Assembly (NCBI GenBank): GCA_963773835.1
Contig: CAVZCQ010000004.1
Coordinates: forward strand, 992,001 to 1,056,000
Length of the DNA: 64,000 nucleotides
Direction of reading: 5' to 3'
From: JOPF136 sp963773835
Lineage (GTDB): Bacteria > Acidobacteriota > Terriglobia > Acidiferrales > UBA7541
Part shown: positions 63,889-64,000 of the stretch, piece after piece
Layout of the letters: each line of letters starts with the position of its first letter
How positions within the stretch are numbered: position 1 is the first letter of the stretch
The notes under the pieces: generated by a model
Database searches by the model: none
The model's input: the letters and a program-made list of their open reading frames with translations, nothing else
What the model was told of the DNA's origin: nothing
Made by a program: the position numbers and the translations under genes

Positions 63889-64000
63889 CACCGCTGCGTT
63901 TCTCTCCTTCTTTCTCTGCGCTCCTCTGCGTTCTCTGCGTCTCTGCGTTATCTTTATTCTTTCTCTTTCTTACTTTTTCTCTCGCCCTTTTTCTCTCTCC
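63889..64000 (+). repeat. low-complexity pyrimidine-rich repeat
   Basis: CTCTGCG-type units recur (TCTCTGCGCTCCTCTGCGTTC), followed by a T/C-rich stretch to the window end. This looks like a dispersed simple repeat. No gene is visible. Confidence 0.6.

Noticed and set aside
63889..64000. Repeat array resembling CRISPR at the window end
   Set aside because: Units are only about 7 bp, imperfect and without spacers. It is simple sequence.

Overview
The window is 64 kb of GC-rich bacterial chromosome, most likely from an Acidobacteriota genome. The best taxonomic clue is an 884-residue duplicated MacB/FtsX-type permease directly behind its own PadR regulator (40488-43485), an arrangement typical of that phylum. 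Genes are dense and often overlap by 1-7 bp. No phage, transposase, CRISPR array, rRNA or tRNA was recognised. The first 1.6 kb, at the edge, has twelve +1 frame breaks in two tandem ArsA-like ATPase genes. The rest reads cleanly.

Layout. (1) 1-1901: two damaged ArsA-family ATPases. (2) 2013-8436: a histidine operon, hisI-G-D-C-B-H-F-A, behind a consensus promoter, a 25-codon His-rich leader peptide and an attenuator hairpin. (3) 8479-12625: an M50-type membrane protease, a sigma-54 response regulator, a PilZ protein and small or secreted unknowns. (4) 12920-15875: ffs (4.5S RNA)-dnaX-ybaB-recR. (5) 17083-25839: two convergent RND efflux systems, the second flanked by direct repeats. (6) 26340-32945: an SDR, an Mpo1-like protein, a MacAB-like ABC export operon and a DUF2089/SHOCT-like pair. 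(7) 33067-40351: a branched-chain amino-acid operon ilvD-B-N-C-E. It has its own leader peptide and attenuator, and ends in a thioredoxin-fold gene with an in-frame TGA followed by a bacterial SECIS-like hairpin, plus a small membrane protein. (8) 40434-43485: PadR and the ADOP permease, with a perfect 15-bp inverted-repeat operator. (9) 43500-50946, reverse strand: proC, a molybdenum-cofactor group (moeA, moaC, mogA) with an embedded response regulator, purA, trxA and glgA. (10) 51064-63888: rsmA, a GDPD phosphodiesterase, an acyl-CoA ligase, an XRE-NfeD-flotillin-PspA membrane-stress operon, an acyl-activating-enzyme/ACP/acyltransferase fusion and a hybrid histidine kinase.

The most interesting items are (a) a selenoprotein gene (33345-33929) that ordinary gene calling truncates at UGA, and (b) two ribosome-mediated attenuators, his and ilv, each with a leader peptide rich in the regulated amino acids and an antiterminator/terminator pair. 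The selenoprotein is the sixth gene of the attenuated ilv operon. All structures were derived by hand. No alignment, folding or database search was run.
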